Below, in pieces: positions 1-9,345 of a stretch of 64,000 nt of DNA (its first letter is position 1; the number at the start of each line of letters is the position of its first letter). The notes beneath the pieces are model-generated. The model was not told where the DNA came from and searched no databases. It saw nothing but the letters and a program-made list of their open reading frames with translations. A program made the translations under genes and the position numbers. The stretch lies in the NCBI GenBank assembly GCA_963709355.1, contig CAVPVY010000005.1, positions 2,666,001 through 2,730,000 on the forward strand, in the 5' to 3' direction. The DNA is from PLOWO2-12-38-17 sp963709355. GTDB lineage: Bacteria > Planctomycetota > Brocadiia > Brocadiales > Brocadiaceae.

Positions 1-1032
1 AATTACGAGTGGTATAACAAAAACAAAATCCAATTGTTTCTTAATTGTACAGTTAATCATATTGACACTAAAAACCAAAAAATCACACTTAACGACAAGT
101 CTTGCTTCGGTTACAGCAAATTGCTGCTTGCCATAGGTAGCAGCAGCACCCTTCCGCCGATAGACGGGATTAATACATCTGAAGGCGTTTTTACCTTGCG
201 AACCGTTGAGGATTCATTAACAATCACAAAACATGCTTCATTAACAAAAACGGCAACCCTGATTGGCGGGGGACTGCTAGGACTTGAGGCGGGGAATGGA
301 CTAAGAAAGCTTGGGCTTTCTATAACAATTATTGAATTTTTCGATCGTTTACTGCCCCGACAACTAGATGGAGATGGTTCTGTAATTTTAAAGAAACAAA
401 TGGAAGAAATGGGTTTAAAATTTCTCCTCGGGGCTCAGTCAAAATCGGTAAAAGAATCTGGTCATACAAAAATTGTAGAATTAGAAGATGGTAACATCGT
501 TGAGGGCAATTTCATTCTTGTTTCGGCAGGGATTATACCAAATATTACACTTGCGCAGGAGGCAGGAATATCTGTAAATAAAGGTATTATTGTAAACGAT
601 CGCATGGAAACCAACATTGCCAACATATATGCCGCAGGAGACGCAGCGGAATATAACGACATTATTTACGGTATCTGGCCAGCAGCACAACGGCAGGGGG
701 TAATTGCTGGTAAAAATATGTCCGGCGGAAAAGAGGTGTATAAAGGCACCGTTCCATCCACAACGCTAAAGGTCGCAGGCATACATCTAACTTCAATGGG
801 CGATATAGCGACAGAAGATAAAACAATTGAACAAATAAAAGTAGCCGACCCCAGTAAAAATATATACAAAAAGTTATTTTTAAAAGACGGGAAAATAGTG
901 GGCGCTATCCTCCTTGGCGAAACGAAAAACGCTGCAGAAATCACACAACTTATGGAAAACAAAACCGATGTGGGTAAGTATAAAGAAAAAATACTGGACA
1001 CAATATTTGACTTTAAAAATTTATCAAAATAG
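1..1032 (+). CDS. FAD/NAD(P)-dependent oxidoreductase, 5'-truncated by window edge
   Basis: The reading frame is open from base 1, so the start lies upstream and the N-terminal FAD-binding GxGxxG is missing. What remains is a pyridine-nucleotide-disulphide oxidoreductase of the rubredoxin reductase / NirB N-terminal / NADH oxidase type. An NAD-binding Rossmann segment (TLIGGGLLGLEAG, near 257-295) is followed by the second FAD motif IYAAGDAAEY (near 628-657) and the family motif WPAAQRQG. It should pass electrons from NAD(P)H to a small redox protein or haem partner. It ends 8 bp before a membrane dihaem cytochrome gene, which suggests the two are co-transcribed and may act in one electron path (inference). 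A TTG at 34 is internal, not the true start. The family is sure; the exact partner is unknown. Confidence 0.85.
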   Translation, partial: NYEWYNKNKIQLFLNCTVNHIDTKNQKITLNDKSCFGYSKLLLAIGSSSTLPPIDGINTSEGVFTLRTVEDSLTITKHASLTKTATLIGGGLLGLEAGNGLRKLGLSITIIEFFDRLLPRQLDGDGSVILKKQMEEMGLKFLLGAQSKSVKESGHTKIVELEDGNIVEGNFILVSAGIIPNITLAQEAGISVNKGIIVNDRMETNIANIYAAGDAAEYNDIIYGIWPAAQRQGVIAGKNMSGGKEVYKGTVPSTTLKVAGIHLTSMGDIATEDKTIEQIKVADPSKNIYKKLFLKDGKIVGAILLGETKNAAEITQLMENKTDVGKYKEKILDTIFDFKNLSK

Positions 1033-1040
1033 CACAATCC

Positions 1041-1916
1041 ATGAAGCCGCTAACTAGCTCTGTATTAGCATTTATACTGCTTGCTGTTGGTATTATCGCT
1101 GTTACCCTTATTCTTATCTGTTTAGGCCGAAGGCGACCCACAAAAAATCATGTATTCTTCCTGTGGGTACATCGTATTGCAGGATATATTTTTGTTGCCC
1201 TCTATTTATTTATATGTGCTTTCATGCTCAAAAAACTTACTTCAAGTCACACAACTTTGACTCCAGCAACTGCGATTCACGCATATATTGGAATTACTAT
1301 TTTCCCTCTGCTAATTGCCAAGATATCTATTGTAAGGCTATTTAAAAAATATTACCGGCGTTTATCAATCTACGGAATAATTATAATAATAATTACTTAT
1401 ATGGCAGTAGCTTTAAGCGCAGGTTATTTCACGCTTACTACAGTAGGAGGTCAATATGCAGTGCTTTACGACAAAGGAACCCCTGTAAAAGTTAATATAA
1501 ACATGGGTCATAAAGTCATTCAGCAAAGATGCTCTACATGCCATTTCCTGGAAAAGGTCTATGCCTCTGTTAAAACGGAAAATGACTGGCGAAATTATAT
1601 CACGAATATCCGCATCAAAGAACCTGCAATCTTAAATGACCAGGAGGCGTTGCAGGTACTGGGTTATCTGGTAAACAATCTTGGCATTGATGATACAAAG
1701 ATGGATGTACAAATAGGCATGAAGATTATTCTGGGAAAGTGTCACAAATGCCATACCATTGAACGTATATTTACATCCAAAAAGAACTCGGCAGATTGGG
1801 CAAAAACAATTGAGCTTATGCGGTCGTTTGACCCCACTTTATTGAACGATTCAGAGGCAAGGCAGGTTAATTATTATCTTGATAAAGTACTTGCGGGTAA
1901 AGGCATTGAAAAATGA
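1041..1916 (+). CDS. Membrane-anchored dihaem cytochrome c
   Basis: A 291-residue protein. The N-terminal half has about four transmembrane helices (roughly residues 7-27, 43-63, 75-95 and 110-132), with histidines in WVHRIAGY and AIHAYIG that could ligate a b-type haem. The C-terminal half is soluble and carries two CxxCH haem c sites, CSTCH and CHKCH, about 75 residues apart, each followed by a similar segment with NDxEALQVLGYL or NDSEARQVNYYL, so the cytochrome part is an internal duplication. It is likely an inner-membrane electron carrier facing the p-side compartment. It follows the flavin oxidoreductase by 8 bp. The haem c sites are visible; the b-haem role is inference. Confidence 0.75.
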   Translation: MKPLTSSVLAFILLAVGIIAVTLILICLGRRRPTKNHVFFLWVHRIAGYIFVALYLFICAFMLKKLTSSHTTLTPATAIHAYIGITIFPLLIAKISIVRLFKKYYRRLSIYGIIIIIITYMAVALSAGYFTLTTVGGQYAVLYDKGTPVKVNINMGHKVIQQRCSTCHFLEKVYASVKTENDWRNYITNIRIKEPAILNDQEALQVLGYLVNNLGIDDTKMDVQIGMKIILGKCHKCHTIERIFTSKKNSADWAKTIELMRSFDPTLLNDSEARQVNYYLDKVLAGKGIEK

Positions 1917-2046
1917 ATTCTATTAAATTAAAAACGACGCCCTTGTGGAAATTAACCTGACAAAATCGCTTTTGAAGATCAAAGACATTAAAATAATCCA
2001 TTAATAAACCAAATTTTTTTATATTTTAGAATAAAAGACCGCCATT

Positions 2047-2811
2047 ATGTGCCTTGAATTTTTTAGCTTACGAGATAAAGTTGCTTTGGTTACGGGTGCC
2101 GGTAAAGGACTCGGCAAATCAATGGCCCTGGCGCTCTCTGAAGCAGGCGCTCACGTGGTCGTGGTCAGCCGCACACAGACAGATATCGAAGCTACGGCTA
2201 AAGAGATACAGGAAAATGGCGTAAAATCAATACCTCTGGTTGCAGATGTTACAAGGCAGGAAGATGTGGTAAAGATGGTGGAAAAGGTTTTAAGCGAATT
2301 TAAAACCATTGATATCCTTGTTAATAATGTAGGTACCTATATTTTTAGCCATTGCCTTGAATCTTCCTTAGAAGACTGGCATAAGATGCTGGAGATAAAT
2401 CTCACAAGCACTTATCTGTGTTCAAGGGCAGTGGGTGAACATATGGTCGAAAAACAAAATGGAAAGATTGTCAATGTTAGTTCCGCCCTTGGGATGTTTG
2501 GTGCTGGTGGTTCGTCGGCCTATTGCGCCAGCAAAGGAGGAGTAATCCAATTAACAAAAGCACTGGCCATCGAATGGGCAAAATACAATATCAATGTGAA
2601 TTCTATTGCTCCGTATTCCATGGAGACGGAGATGACGAAAACTATGTTAGAAGAGGAAAAGGTTAAAAAGGCTATAATCTCAAAGATACCTTTAAGGCGA
2701 ATTGGTAAACCCTCAGACCTTTCGGGTGTGGTGGTATTCCTGGCATCAAAGGCGTCTGATTATATCACAGGACAGGTAATATTTGTGGATGGAGGGTTTT
2801 CTGCACAATAA
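2047..2811 (+). CDS. Short-chain dehydrogenase/reductase (SDR), FabG-like
   Basis: A classical 254-residue SDR. It shows the cofactor motif TGAGKGLG at residues 16-23, NNVG at 93-96, the catalytic serine in NVSS (145-146), the catalytic pair Tyr159 and Lys163 in YCASK, and the C-terminal VDGGF. It reduces or oxidises an alcohol or carbonyl with NAD(P)H. The substrate cannot be read from the sequence: 3-oxoacyl-ACP reductase, sugar or gluconate dehydrogenase are all possible. It begins at an ATG without an obvious Shine-Dalgarno sequence, 130 bp after the dihaem cytochrome, and appears to stand alone. Confidence 0.85.
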   Translation: MCLEFFSLRDKVALVTGAGKGLGKSMALALSEAGAHVVVVSRTQTDIEATAKEIQENGVKSIPLVADVTRQEDVVKMVEKVLSEFKTIDILVNNVGTYIFSHCLESSLEDWHKMLEINLTSTYLCSRAVGEHMVEKQNGKIVNVSSALGMFGAGGSSAYCASKGGVIQLTKALAIEWAKYNINVNSIAPYSMETEMTKTMLEEEKVKKAIISKIPLRRIGKPSDLSGVVVFLASKASDYITGQVIFVDGGFSAQ

Positions 2812-2888
2812 TTTTAAAACATTGTTTTGGTAGCCGTAACCTTGAGAGCCTGTCCTTGGAACAAAACTCAGGATTTGCGCTATCTCAT

Positions 2889-2904
2889 GCAGGCTGAAGC
2901 CTGC
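2889..2904. repeat. Short palindrome GCAGGC-TGAA-GCCTGC
   Basis: A perfect 6-bp stem with a TGAA loop (7 bp with a 2-base loop) in the 150-bp gap between the SDR and peroxidase genes. It resembles the scattered REP-type palindromes found at several gaps in this window. There is no U-tract, so it is not a convincing terminator. Confidence 0.5.
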
Positions 2905-2961
2905 GATTACAACATTTGTAAAGAAGGATAGAATAGGTAGCTTTTACAAAGGAGGATCAGC

Positions 2962-4008
2962 ATGATGAATAAAATAGGCCCTATAAGATTTGTTTTGGGA
3001 AGTATTGTTTCTTTGCTTTTGATGATGCAGGGAGTTCGCGGAAGTGAATTCCCACCAATATGTCCGCTTCCACCTGCAGCAATTCCCGCAGATAATCCAC
3101 AAACATTGGCAAAGATTGAATTAGGTAAGAAACTCTTTTTTGATCCCCGCCTTTCTGGAAATAATTGGATTAGTTGCGCTACATGTCATAATCCGGCGCT
3201 TGGATTTGCTGACGGCTTACCAAGAATGCTGGGCGGGCCTAACTCCAAAGAGGGCGGCAGAAACACCCCAACAATAATCAACTGTGCCTACAACGAACTT
3301 CAATTCTGGGATGGGCGTGCAGCCACTCTAGAAGAACAGGCACTCGGCGCTATTCAGAACCCAAGCGTAATGAATGAAACGCTTGATGGCGTTGTGAAAA
3401 AATTAAATAGCCTGCCTGGGTATGCCGGTGCATTTAAGGCGGTCTTTGGGACAGATGCTACTGCGAATGGCATAGCAAAAGCAATCGCCGCTTTTGAGCG
3501 TACGATTATATTCGCCAATTCGCCTTTTGACAGATATATGATGGGTGACGAAGGCGCCATGTGTGAGTCTGCAATAAGAGGTATGTACCTTTTTAACACC
3601 AAAGCAGAATGTATCAAATGCCATAACGGACCCAATTTTACAGATAATAAATTTCATAATATCGGCGTTCCTGCCGATGGTCCACTAAAAGAAGACCTTG
3701 GTCGATACGACGTCACAAAAAACGATGCAGACAAAGGTGCTTTTAAAACCCCTACATTACGCAATATCACAGAAACAGCTCCTTACATGCACAATGGATT
3801 CTTTCCAACATTATTTGAAGTAGTCCAATTCTACAACGGTGGCGGCGGAAGAAGCGAAAATAAAAGTCCTGACATACATGGACTGAATCTTACAGCCCAG
3901 GAAGTCAACGACCTGACTGAACTCTTGAAAGCACTAACAGGTGAACTTGTTCTTGTTAAATATGAGCCAATGTCCTTGGGATATCCCAATTTACCTGACG
4001 ACTTCTAG
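2962..4008 (+). CDS. Dihaem cytochrome c peroxidase (MauG/CcpA family)
   Basis: A 348-residue secreted protein with an N-terminal hydrophobic signal ending near VRGSE. It has two haem c sites, CATCH (C72, C75, H76) and CIKCH (C217, C220, H221), the family spacing of about 145 residues, and conserved family segments such as GKKLFFDPRLS, TPTLRN and APYMHNG. Bacterial cytochrome c peroxidases reduce H2O2 to water in the periplasm using electrons from small cytochromes; MauG relatives oxidise other substrates. A strong Shine-Dalgarno AAAGGAGG lies 7 bp before the ATG. It sits among other oxidant-related genes (multicopper oxidase, ferritin-like protein), suggesting a peroxide-defence role, which is inference. 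Confidence 0.9.
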   Translation: MMNKIGPIRFVLGSIVSLLLMMQGVRGSEFPPICPLPPAAIPADNPQTLAKIELGKKLFFDPRLSGNNWISCATCHNPALGFADGLPRMLGGPNSKEGGRNTPTIINCAYNELQFWDGRAATLEEQALGAIQNPSVMNETLDGVVKKLNSLPGYAGAFKAVFGTDATANGIAKAIAAFERTIIFANSPFDRYMMGDEGAMCESAIRGMYLFNTKAECIKCHNGPNFTDNKFHNIGVPADGPLKEDLGRYDVTKNDADKGAFKTPTLRNITETAPYMHNGFFPTLFEVVQFYNGGGGRSENKSPDIHGLNLTAQEVNDLTELLKALTGELVLVKYEPMSLGYPNLPDDF

Positions 4009-4221
4009 CTATGCCTAAAGAATGTCTGGTCTTAAAATATTTTTTTCAAATACTTGTAAGAATGCTATCGAATGAATATAATTAATTTCTGCGCTCCGTT
4101 CAGCATGGCAAAAGGCGAAGATACAGCATGATTAATTGTCATTCCGGGCAAAGCGAAGACTCTGGTTTTGTTTGTTTAAACTTACCAAACATTAAAATAT
4201 TCCCAAACTTAAAAATCGTTT

Positions 4222-4749
4222 ATGAATATTCTGCTAAAGACATTTATTGACAATCTCGAATCATTACCAGATAAGCCTTCAATGGATGAAATTAAAAACT
4301 GCGTACGTGAAGCAAGCAAAGAACCATTCCTAATCCAGGAATATATCAGTTTTTCCAGCCAGGGATACAAAAGAAATACAGTTCATGTTAGTACCAAGTG
4401 CGAAATTACCGTCCTTTGTTTCAAAAAAGAGCAATTTACGCCAATACATGACCACGGTGGCTCAATAGGTGTTACCCTGATAGGAGCTGGTACTTTTACT
4501 GAAGAACTTTTCGATAAGCAGCCAACAAACATGCTTGCACCCACATTTACCCGTAGATTTTATAAGGGTGCCTTGTCTTACGTAAATCTTAAAACTATCC
4601 ACCGTGTTTCAAATAAGCACACAGGAGACCTGGTCACTATTAATATTTACTTTCCTCCGCTGACCTTAATGAACATATATAATACCGAAAATACAAATAT
4701 AGAAAAATGGACTGCAGATTATACAACCCAGAAAAAAGCATTTCCCTGA
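4222..4749 (+). CDS. Cysteine dioxygenase type I family cupin
   Basis: A 175-residue single cupin. The iron ligands are readable as His76 and His78 in PIHDHGGS and His127 in IHRVSN, the three-His pattern of cysteine dioxygenase and 3-mercaptopropionate dioxygenase. The family adds O2 to a thiol to give a sulphinate. The gene ends 28 bp before glutamate dehydrogenase, so the two may be co-transcribed and linked to amino-acid turnover. An O2-using enzyme is unexpected if the host is an obligate anaerobe, so the true substrate or role is open. The ATG start lacks a clear ribosome site. Confidence 0.75.
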   Translation: MNILLKTFIDNLESLPDKPSMDEIKNCVREASKEPFLIQEYISFSSQGYKRNTVHVSTKCEITVLCFKKEQFTPIHDHGGSIGVTLIGAGTFTEELFDKQPTNMLAPTFTRRFYKGALSYVNLKTIHRVSNKHTGDLVTINIYFPPLTLMNIYNTENTNIEKWTADYTTQKKAFP

Positions 4750-4777
4750 CTACGATTATTAAAACAAAAGGATAATA

Positions 4778-6028
4778 GTGTCAAACATGAGTAATCAATG
4801 GCAAATTGCACGAAAACAGCTTGACGGTGTTTCCGCTATTTTATCATTGCCTGAAAATGTTCATCAAATACTCAGGAATTTCGACCGTATTTTAACTGTT
4901 TCTGTTCCCATACAGACGGACGACGGCGCTGTCAAGGTATTTACAGGCTTTCGCGTCCAGCATAACGCGGCTCGGGGTCCGTATAAGGGAGGTGTTCGAT
5001 ATCATCCAGAACTTACCCTTGACGACTTAAAAGCACTAGCAATGGAGATGACGTGGAAGTGCTCTCTGGTCGGCGTACCATTCGGTGGCGCAAAAGGAGG
5101 AATTATCTGCAATCCCAAAAACCTTTCCAAAAATGAATTGGAGCGGTTGACGCGGCGCTATACATTTGCTATTATGCCTATCATTGGTATCGAAAAGGAC
5201 ATCCCCGCCCCTGATGTTAATACCAACGAGCAGATCATGGGGTGGATGATGGATACGTACAGTGTGAATAATGGCTATTGTACACCGGGGATTGTAACGG
5301 GTAAGCCTGTTAATATCGGCGGCTCTCTGGGGCGAGCGGACGCGACAGGTCTGGGTATAGCCTTTACAATTATGAATTCTGTTAAACGCTTTAAACTTTA
5401 CCGCAAGGGGTTAAAGGTAGTAATTCAGGGTTACGGCAATGTTGGGTCTGCTGTTGGAAAATTTCTCGGAGAAATTGGCTGTAAAATTGTTGCTGTAAGC
5501 AGCTCAAAAGGAGGTGTATTTAATCCAAAGGGTATGAATCATGATGCACTTATACGACATTACAAAAATAACGGCTCCTTTGATCGTTTCCCAAACGCCG
5601 AAAACATATCAAATGAAGCCCTGCTGAAACTTCCATGCGATGTGCTTATCCCGGCAGCGCTGGGCAATCAGATTACCAGAGACAATGCTGATAAGATAAG
5701 GGCAAAGATAATCGTTGAAGGAGCCAATGGCCCAACCACACCGGAAGCGGACCAGATTTTGGAAGGGCACAACATACCAGTGATTCCTGATATTCTGGCC
5801 AATGCAGGAGGGGTAATCGTTTCTTATTTTGAATGGGTACAGGACGTACAGTGCTATTTTTGGTGTGAACATGAAGTAAATGCCAGGCTTAAAATGCTCA
5901 TGGAACGTTCCTACCAGGAGGTATATTCTCTTTCCCGGAAAAAGAAATTAAATATGCGTACTGCAGCTATGATACTAGCCGTGAAAAAGGTTGCAGACGC
6001 AATTTCAGTACGGGGATTGTATCCATGA
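4778..6028 (+). CDS. gdhA: Glutamate dehydrogenase (Glu/Leu/Phe/Val family)
   Basis: A 416-residue enzyme of typical length for the hexameric bacterial and archaeal class. The N-terminal substrate domain has GPYKGGVRYHP and the glycine-rich VGVPFGGAKGGI with the catalytic lysine. The C-terminal Rossmann domain has VIQGYGNVGS and ends with the conserved ILANAGGVIVSYFEW. It interconverts glutamate and 2-oxoglutarate plus ammonium. A GTG at 4778 fits the AAAGGAT Shine-Dalgarno at about 4765-4771; an ATG nine bases later is the alternative. In an ammonium-rich lifestyle it could assimilate or release ammonium. Leucine or phenylalanine specificity cannot be excluded. Confidence 0.88.
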   Translation: MSNMSNQWQIARKQLDGVSAILSLPENVHQILRNFDRILTVSVPIQTDDGAVKVFTGFRVQHNAARGPYKGGVRYHPELTLDDLKALAMEMTWKCSLVGVPFGGAKGGIICNPKNLSKNELERLTRRYTFAIMPIIGIEKDIPAPDVNTNEQIMGWMMDTYSVNNGYCTPGIVTGKPVNIGGSLGRADATGLGIAFTIMNSVKRFKLYRKGLKVVIQGYGNVGSAVGKFLGEIGCKIVAVSSSKGGVFNPKGMNHDALIRHYKNNGSFDRFPNAENISNEALLKLPCDVLIPAALGNQITRDNADKIRAKIIVEGANGPTTPEADQILEGHNIPVIPDILANAGGVIVSYFEWVQDVQCYFWCEHEVNARLKMLMERSYQEVYSLSRKKKLNMRTAAMILAVKKVADAISVRGLYP

Positions 6029-6059
6029 AACAAATAATTATACTCATATTGAATAGGCG

Positions 6060-7289
6060 ATGAAGGTCTTTAACAAAAAGAATTATTTCAGATTTATTTC
6101 AAGGTTTACGCAAAAAAAGTATTTGTTATTTTTTCTCCCAACCATATTTTTATTTACCTCTACGGTTGTAATATATCCTGAGGAGGTGTTAATACCCGGA
6201 GATAAAAAACTAGAAGAGGCATTTACTGAGTTAAAAAATAAAAACAAAATAGAACGGGAGTTTCATCTTTATGTAACAGATGGTTATCAGGAAATGGCCG
6301 ATGGAGAATTAATTTATTTTTGGGGATATACTCATGCAAATGACTTTTCTGACGTCGGAGAAATAAAAACAAAAGAGGAAAGAGATACTAAGTTACTACC
6401 AATAAAAGTACCCGGTGACGAGATCCGTCTTGCTTCAGGTAAGAATTATGTTATCGTTTTGCATAACGCAGGATGGTATGAGACCGAGAAGCATTCAGGA
6501 ATTAATCATGTTGCTCATACCATTCATTTCCATGGATTAGATTTATTGCCTGCCCTTGATGGTGTGCCAAACCTTCCTTATTCTTCAGTTTTCCCGGGGG
6601 AAAAATTCCGATATTTCTTGTCAATACAGGAAGACCTTGAAGGGTCATATATGGGGCATTGCCATGTTGATACAACTAACCATCTCATGGCTGGAATGTA
6701 TTTCCCATTAATCATTGAGAAAGCCCCCAATGAAATCTATGGGTATAAGTTTGACAGGGAATATACCCTTTTTATGAGTGAAGTTGATAGCGAATATATG
6801 GAGATGCTCAGGACAGAAGGAAGTATAAGACGTGGATTAGATTGGAAATCGAATTATTTTATGCTCAATGGGAGAATATTCATGGACAATTTGGTGCATC
6901 CATTGTCAACAATTAACGACCCGAAGACAAGAATCGTTGCTTACGAAGGAGAGACTGTTTTGATCCGATTAATGGCAGTAGGATATAATCATATCTACGC
7001 ATGGCATCCACATGGATATCATGGATTGGTAATCGGTACTGATGGAAGAAAATTAAGCCATCCATATGAAAAAGATACTTTGCTGATTGGGTCTGGCGAG
7101 AGATATGAAATGTTGTATAAGATTCCAGCTTTTTCTTCTAAGCGGGGATGCCTGTCGTGCAATTATGGACCGGGTATCAGTATAGCCCATGACCACAATA
7201 TGATGGGAATGGTCAGTCAGGGAATTTATCCGCATGGACCACAAACTATTTTTGAGGTAAGACAAAAAAGTATGAAACCAGAAAAATAG
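6060..7289 (+). CDS. Two-domain multicopper oxidase, type-1 copper in domain 1 (type C-like)
   Basis: A 409-residue exported protein with an N-terminal hydrophobic signal or anchor (about residues 20-40). Four HxH motifs typical of the laccase trinuclear cluster are visible: His156/158 (HFH), His200/202 around Cys201 (HCH), His316/318 (HPH) and His377/379 (HDH). The type-1 copper ligands Cys201, His208 and Met213 lie in the first cupredoxin domain rather than the last, which matches the two-domain MCO class called type C. Such proteins couple one-electron oxidation of a substrate to O2 reduction. The single-domain-1 blue copper layout also recalls NirK, but the full set of HxH pairs argues for an oxidase rather than a nitrite reductase. 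It follows gdhA by 31 bp. Confidence 0.78.
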   Translation: MKVFNKKNYFRFISRFTQKKYLLFFLPTIFLFTSTVVIYPEEVLIPGDKKLEEAFTELKNKNKIEREFHLYVTDGYQEMADGELIYFWGYTHANDFSDVGEIKTKEERDTKLLPIKVPGDEIRLASGKNYVIVLHNAGWYETEKHSGINHVAHTIHFHGLDLLPALDGVPNLPYSSVFPGEKFRYFLSIQEDLEGSYMGHCHVDTTNHLMAGMYFPLIIEKAPNEIYGYKFDREYTLFMSEVDSEYMEMLRTEGSIRRGLDWKSNYFMLNGRIFMDNLVHPLSTINDPKTRIVAYEGETVLIRLMAVGYNHIYAWHPHGYHGLVIGTDGRKLSHPYEKDTLLIGSGERYEMLYKIPAFSSKRGCLSCNYGPGISIAHDHNMMGMVSQGIYPHGPQTIFEVRQKSMKPEK

Positions 7290-7405
7290 ATATGCATCCT
7301 TACTTACAAAAAGCAAAAATGGTTACAAGTTTAGATCCCAAATCCCCAACTGTAAATTTAAAATGTCTTTATTTTGATTCGTCCAAATTTGGAGAATAAC
7401 ACCAC

Positions 7406-7906
7406 ATGAAATATGAAAATTTTAATGACGCAGAGGCTCTTAAAATTGCCATCAACACAGAAGAAGAAGGCCTGGAATTTTACACCCTCCTCACAAAAAA
7501 CGCCAAAGATACCAAGGTCAAAGAAATCTTTTCAAAACTCGCGTCTGCCGAAAAGAAACATCTGGCGCTTTTTCAAAAGGTATTTTTAGAATTATCCTCT
7601 CTTAAAGATGTCACACAAAGTTGCGAAGATTATTCGGTAGACCTTTATTTAAAACATCTTATTGACACTGGTATTTTTACCAAAAAAGGCACGGCAAAAA
7701 ACATCGTCAAAGAAATACACACAGACGCAGACGGCGTTAAAATCGGTATTCAGGTAGAGAAGGATTCTATCCTTTACTATACAGAGGCGGCAAAATACAC
7801 TAAAAATCCCGCTGGGAAAGCCGCCTTTGGACAACTTGCAAATGAAGAGAAAAAACACCTTGAAATACTCGCTGAACAGCTCCGCCAATTAAACAAAACA
7901 CATTAA
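7406..7906 (+). CDS. Ferritin-like / rubrerythrin-type protein
   Basis: A 166-residue helical protein with a duplicated motif. Each half has a glutamate-rich first helix (NTEEEGLEFY near residue 17; VEKDSILYY near 117) followed by an AExKH or EEKKH helix (residues about 47-51 and 147-151). This Glu...ExxH pattern is the dinuclear iron site of the ferritin-like superfamily. There is no C-terminal rubredoxin CxxC, so it is not a canonical rubrerythrin. A role in iron or peroxide handling is probable. GGAG lies 11 bases before the ATG. It is followed by folC after 17 bp. Confidence 0.72.
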   Translation: MKYENFNDAEALKIAINTEEEGLEFYTLLTKNAKDTKVKEIFSKLASAEKKHLALFQKVFLELSSLKDVTQSCEDYSVDLYLKHLIDTGIFTKKGTAKNIVKEIHTDADGVKIGIQVEKDSILYYTEAAKYTKNPAGKAAFGQLANEEKKHLEILAEQLRQLNKTH

Positions 7907-7923
7907 CTATATAAATCCTCCTC

Positions 7924-9345
7924 ATGCAGCAAGGCGATTATCAACTAACGAATAAAACTGAATGCCACGACGGCTTTCGCTCATTTGAAGAAGCCTTGTC
8001 CTTTCTCTATAAATCCATAGATTACGAAAAACTAATCGGCTATCAATACAATGCAGCCACTTTCAGCTTAGACAGGATGTTAAAAATGCTTGAATATGTT
8101 GGCAGTCCTCACAAAGACATCCCATGCATTCATATAACCGGCACCAAAGGAAAAGGCTCAACAGCAATTATGTTGGCAACCATCCTGGAAAATTCCGGGT
8201 TGAAGACTGGGCTCTTTACATCGCCCCACCTCGTTGATCTGGAAGAACGCATTCAAATAAATCGTCAGAATATTTCCAGGGGTGCTTTTGTTGACGCTTT
8301 AAATGCCCTTAAATCACATATCCAGAGCCTGCGAGATACAGACCTGTCCTCTTCCCCTACCTTTTTTGAAATACTCACCTCTGTTTGTATGTTATGTTTT
8401 AAAAGAAAGCAGGTTGATATGGCTGTTTTTGAGGTAGGGCTGGGAGGACGCCTGGATTCTACAAACGTTGTGCTGCCGCAGGTATCGGTTATTACCAATG
8501 TGGGGCTTGAACACACGGCAATACTCGGCAACACGCTTGCTGATATCGCATATGAAAAGGCTGGCATCATAAAACAAAACGTCCCCGTTGTTTCTGCAGT
8601 AGAAGACCCGGATTCCCTTTCAATAATAGAAAATATATGCAAAGAGAAACATGCGCGGCTATATCTTCTCGGAAGAGACATCCTGGTTGAATCTGTAAGG
8701 AGTTCCAATAAAAACGATACAAGAGGCTTGCTATGCAAGATTAAAACATGGCGACACACATACGATAATATTTTTCTTCCGCTTATCGGCACTCACCAGG
8801 CTAAAAATTGTGCCCTTGCGCTGGGTGCTTTAGAAATCATGAGAGAATCAGGCTGTGTTTCAATAGACGACGCCACAATCAGACATGCATTAAGCACCTT
8901 GCGTTGTCCGGCAAGGGTTGAAATAATCAACAAAAACCCTACGATAATTATTGATTGCGCTCATACCGTTGCTTCCATGCGGTTTTTGAGAGATGCCCTT
9001 CTCGAAAACTTCAAATATGACAACCTAATTCTGGTCCTCGGTTTCTCGCAGGACAAGGATTTAGAAAATATCTTACAAGAAATTGTGGTTGGCGGTAATA
9101 CCATTATTTTGACAAAGAGTAAAAGCCCGCGTGCAGCAGAACCAGAAGACCTGAAACAAAAAACAGAAAGGCTTTTTAACAAGCACTCAATGATAATACA
9201 CAACGTGACCGATGCAGTGTTTCATGCAAAACAGATTGCTACAAGAGCGGATTTAATATGCATCACGGGTTCAAGCTATGTGGCTGGAGAGGCATTACAA
9301 ACACTGAAAACTTGTAACGCACAATTACTTCAACGCCCTCTTTAA
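7924..9345 (+). CDS. folC: Folylpolyglutamate synthase / dihydrofolate synthase
   Basis: A 473-residue Mur-ligase-family enzyme. The ATP-binding P-loop GTKGKGS is at residues 73-79, followed by the family motifs LFTSPHL and FEVGLGGRLDSTN, and the C-terminal ligase domain has IIDCAHT. It joins glutamate to dihydropteroate and extends folate polyglutamate chains in the cytoplasm. Length is slightly above the usual 420-440, with an N-terminal extension of about 20 residues. Its 3' end overlaps the convergent acyl-CoA ligase gene by 21 bp, so the two transcripts meet. Confidence 0.9.
   Translation: MQQGDYQLTNKTECHDGFRSFEEALSFLYKSIDYEKLIGYQYNAATFSLDRMLKMLEYVGSPHKDIPCIHITGTKGKGSTAIMLATILENSGLKTGLFTSPHLVDLEERIQINRQNISRGAFVDALNALKSHIQSLRDTDLSSSPTFFEILTSVCMLCFKRKQVDMAVFEVGLGGRLDSTNVVLPQVSVITNVGLEHTAILGNTLADIAYEKAGIIKQNVPVVSAVEDPDSLSIIENICKEKHARLYLLGRDILVESVRSSNKNDTRGLLCKIKTWRHTYDNIFLPLIGTHQAKNCALALGALEIMRESGCVSIDDATIRHALSTLRCPARVEIINKNPTIIIDCAHTVASMRFLRDALLENFKYDNLILVLGFSQDKDLENILQEIVVGGNTIILTKSKSPRAAEPEDLKQKTERLFNKHSMIIHNVTDAVFHAKQIATRADLICITGSSYVAGEALQTLKTCNAQLLQRPL

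Noticed and set aside
6060..7289. Copper nitrite reductase NirK
   Set aside because: The complete set of four HxH pairs indicates a trinuclear multicopper oxidase rather than NirK, which has only one T2 copper.
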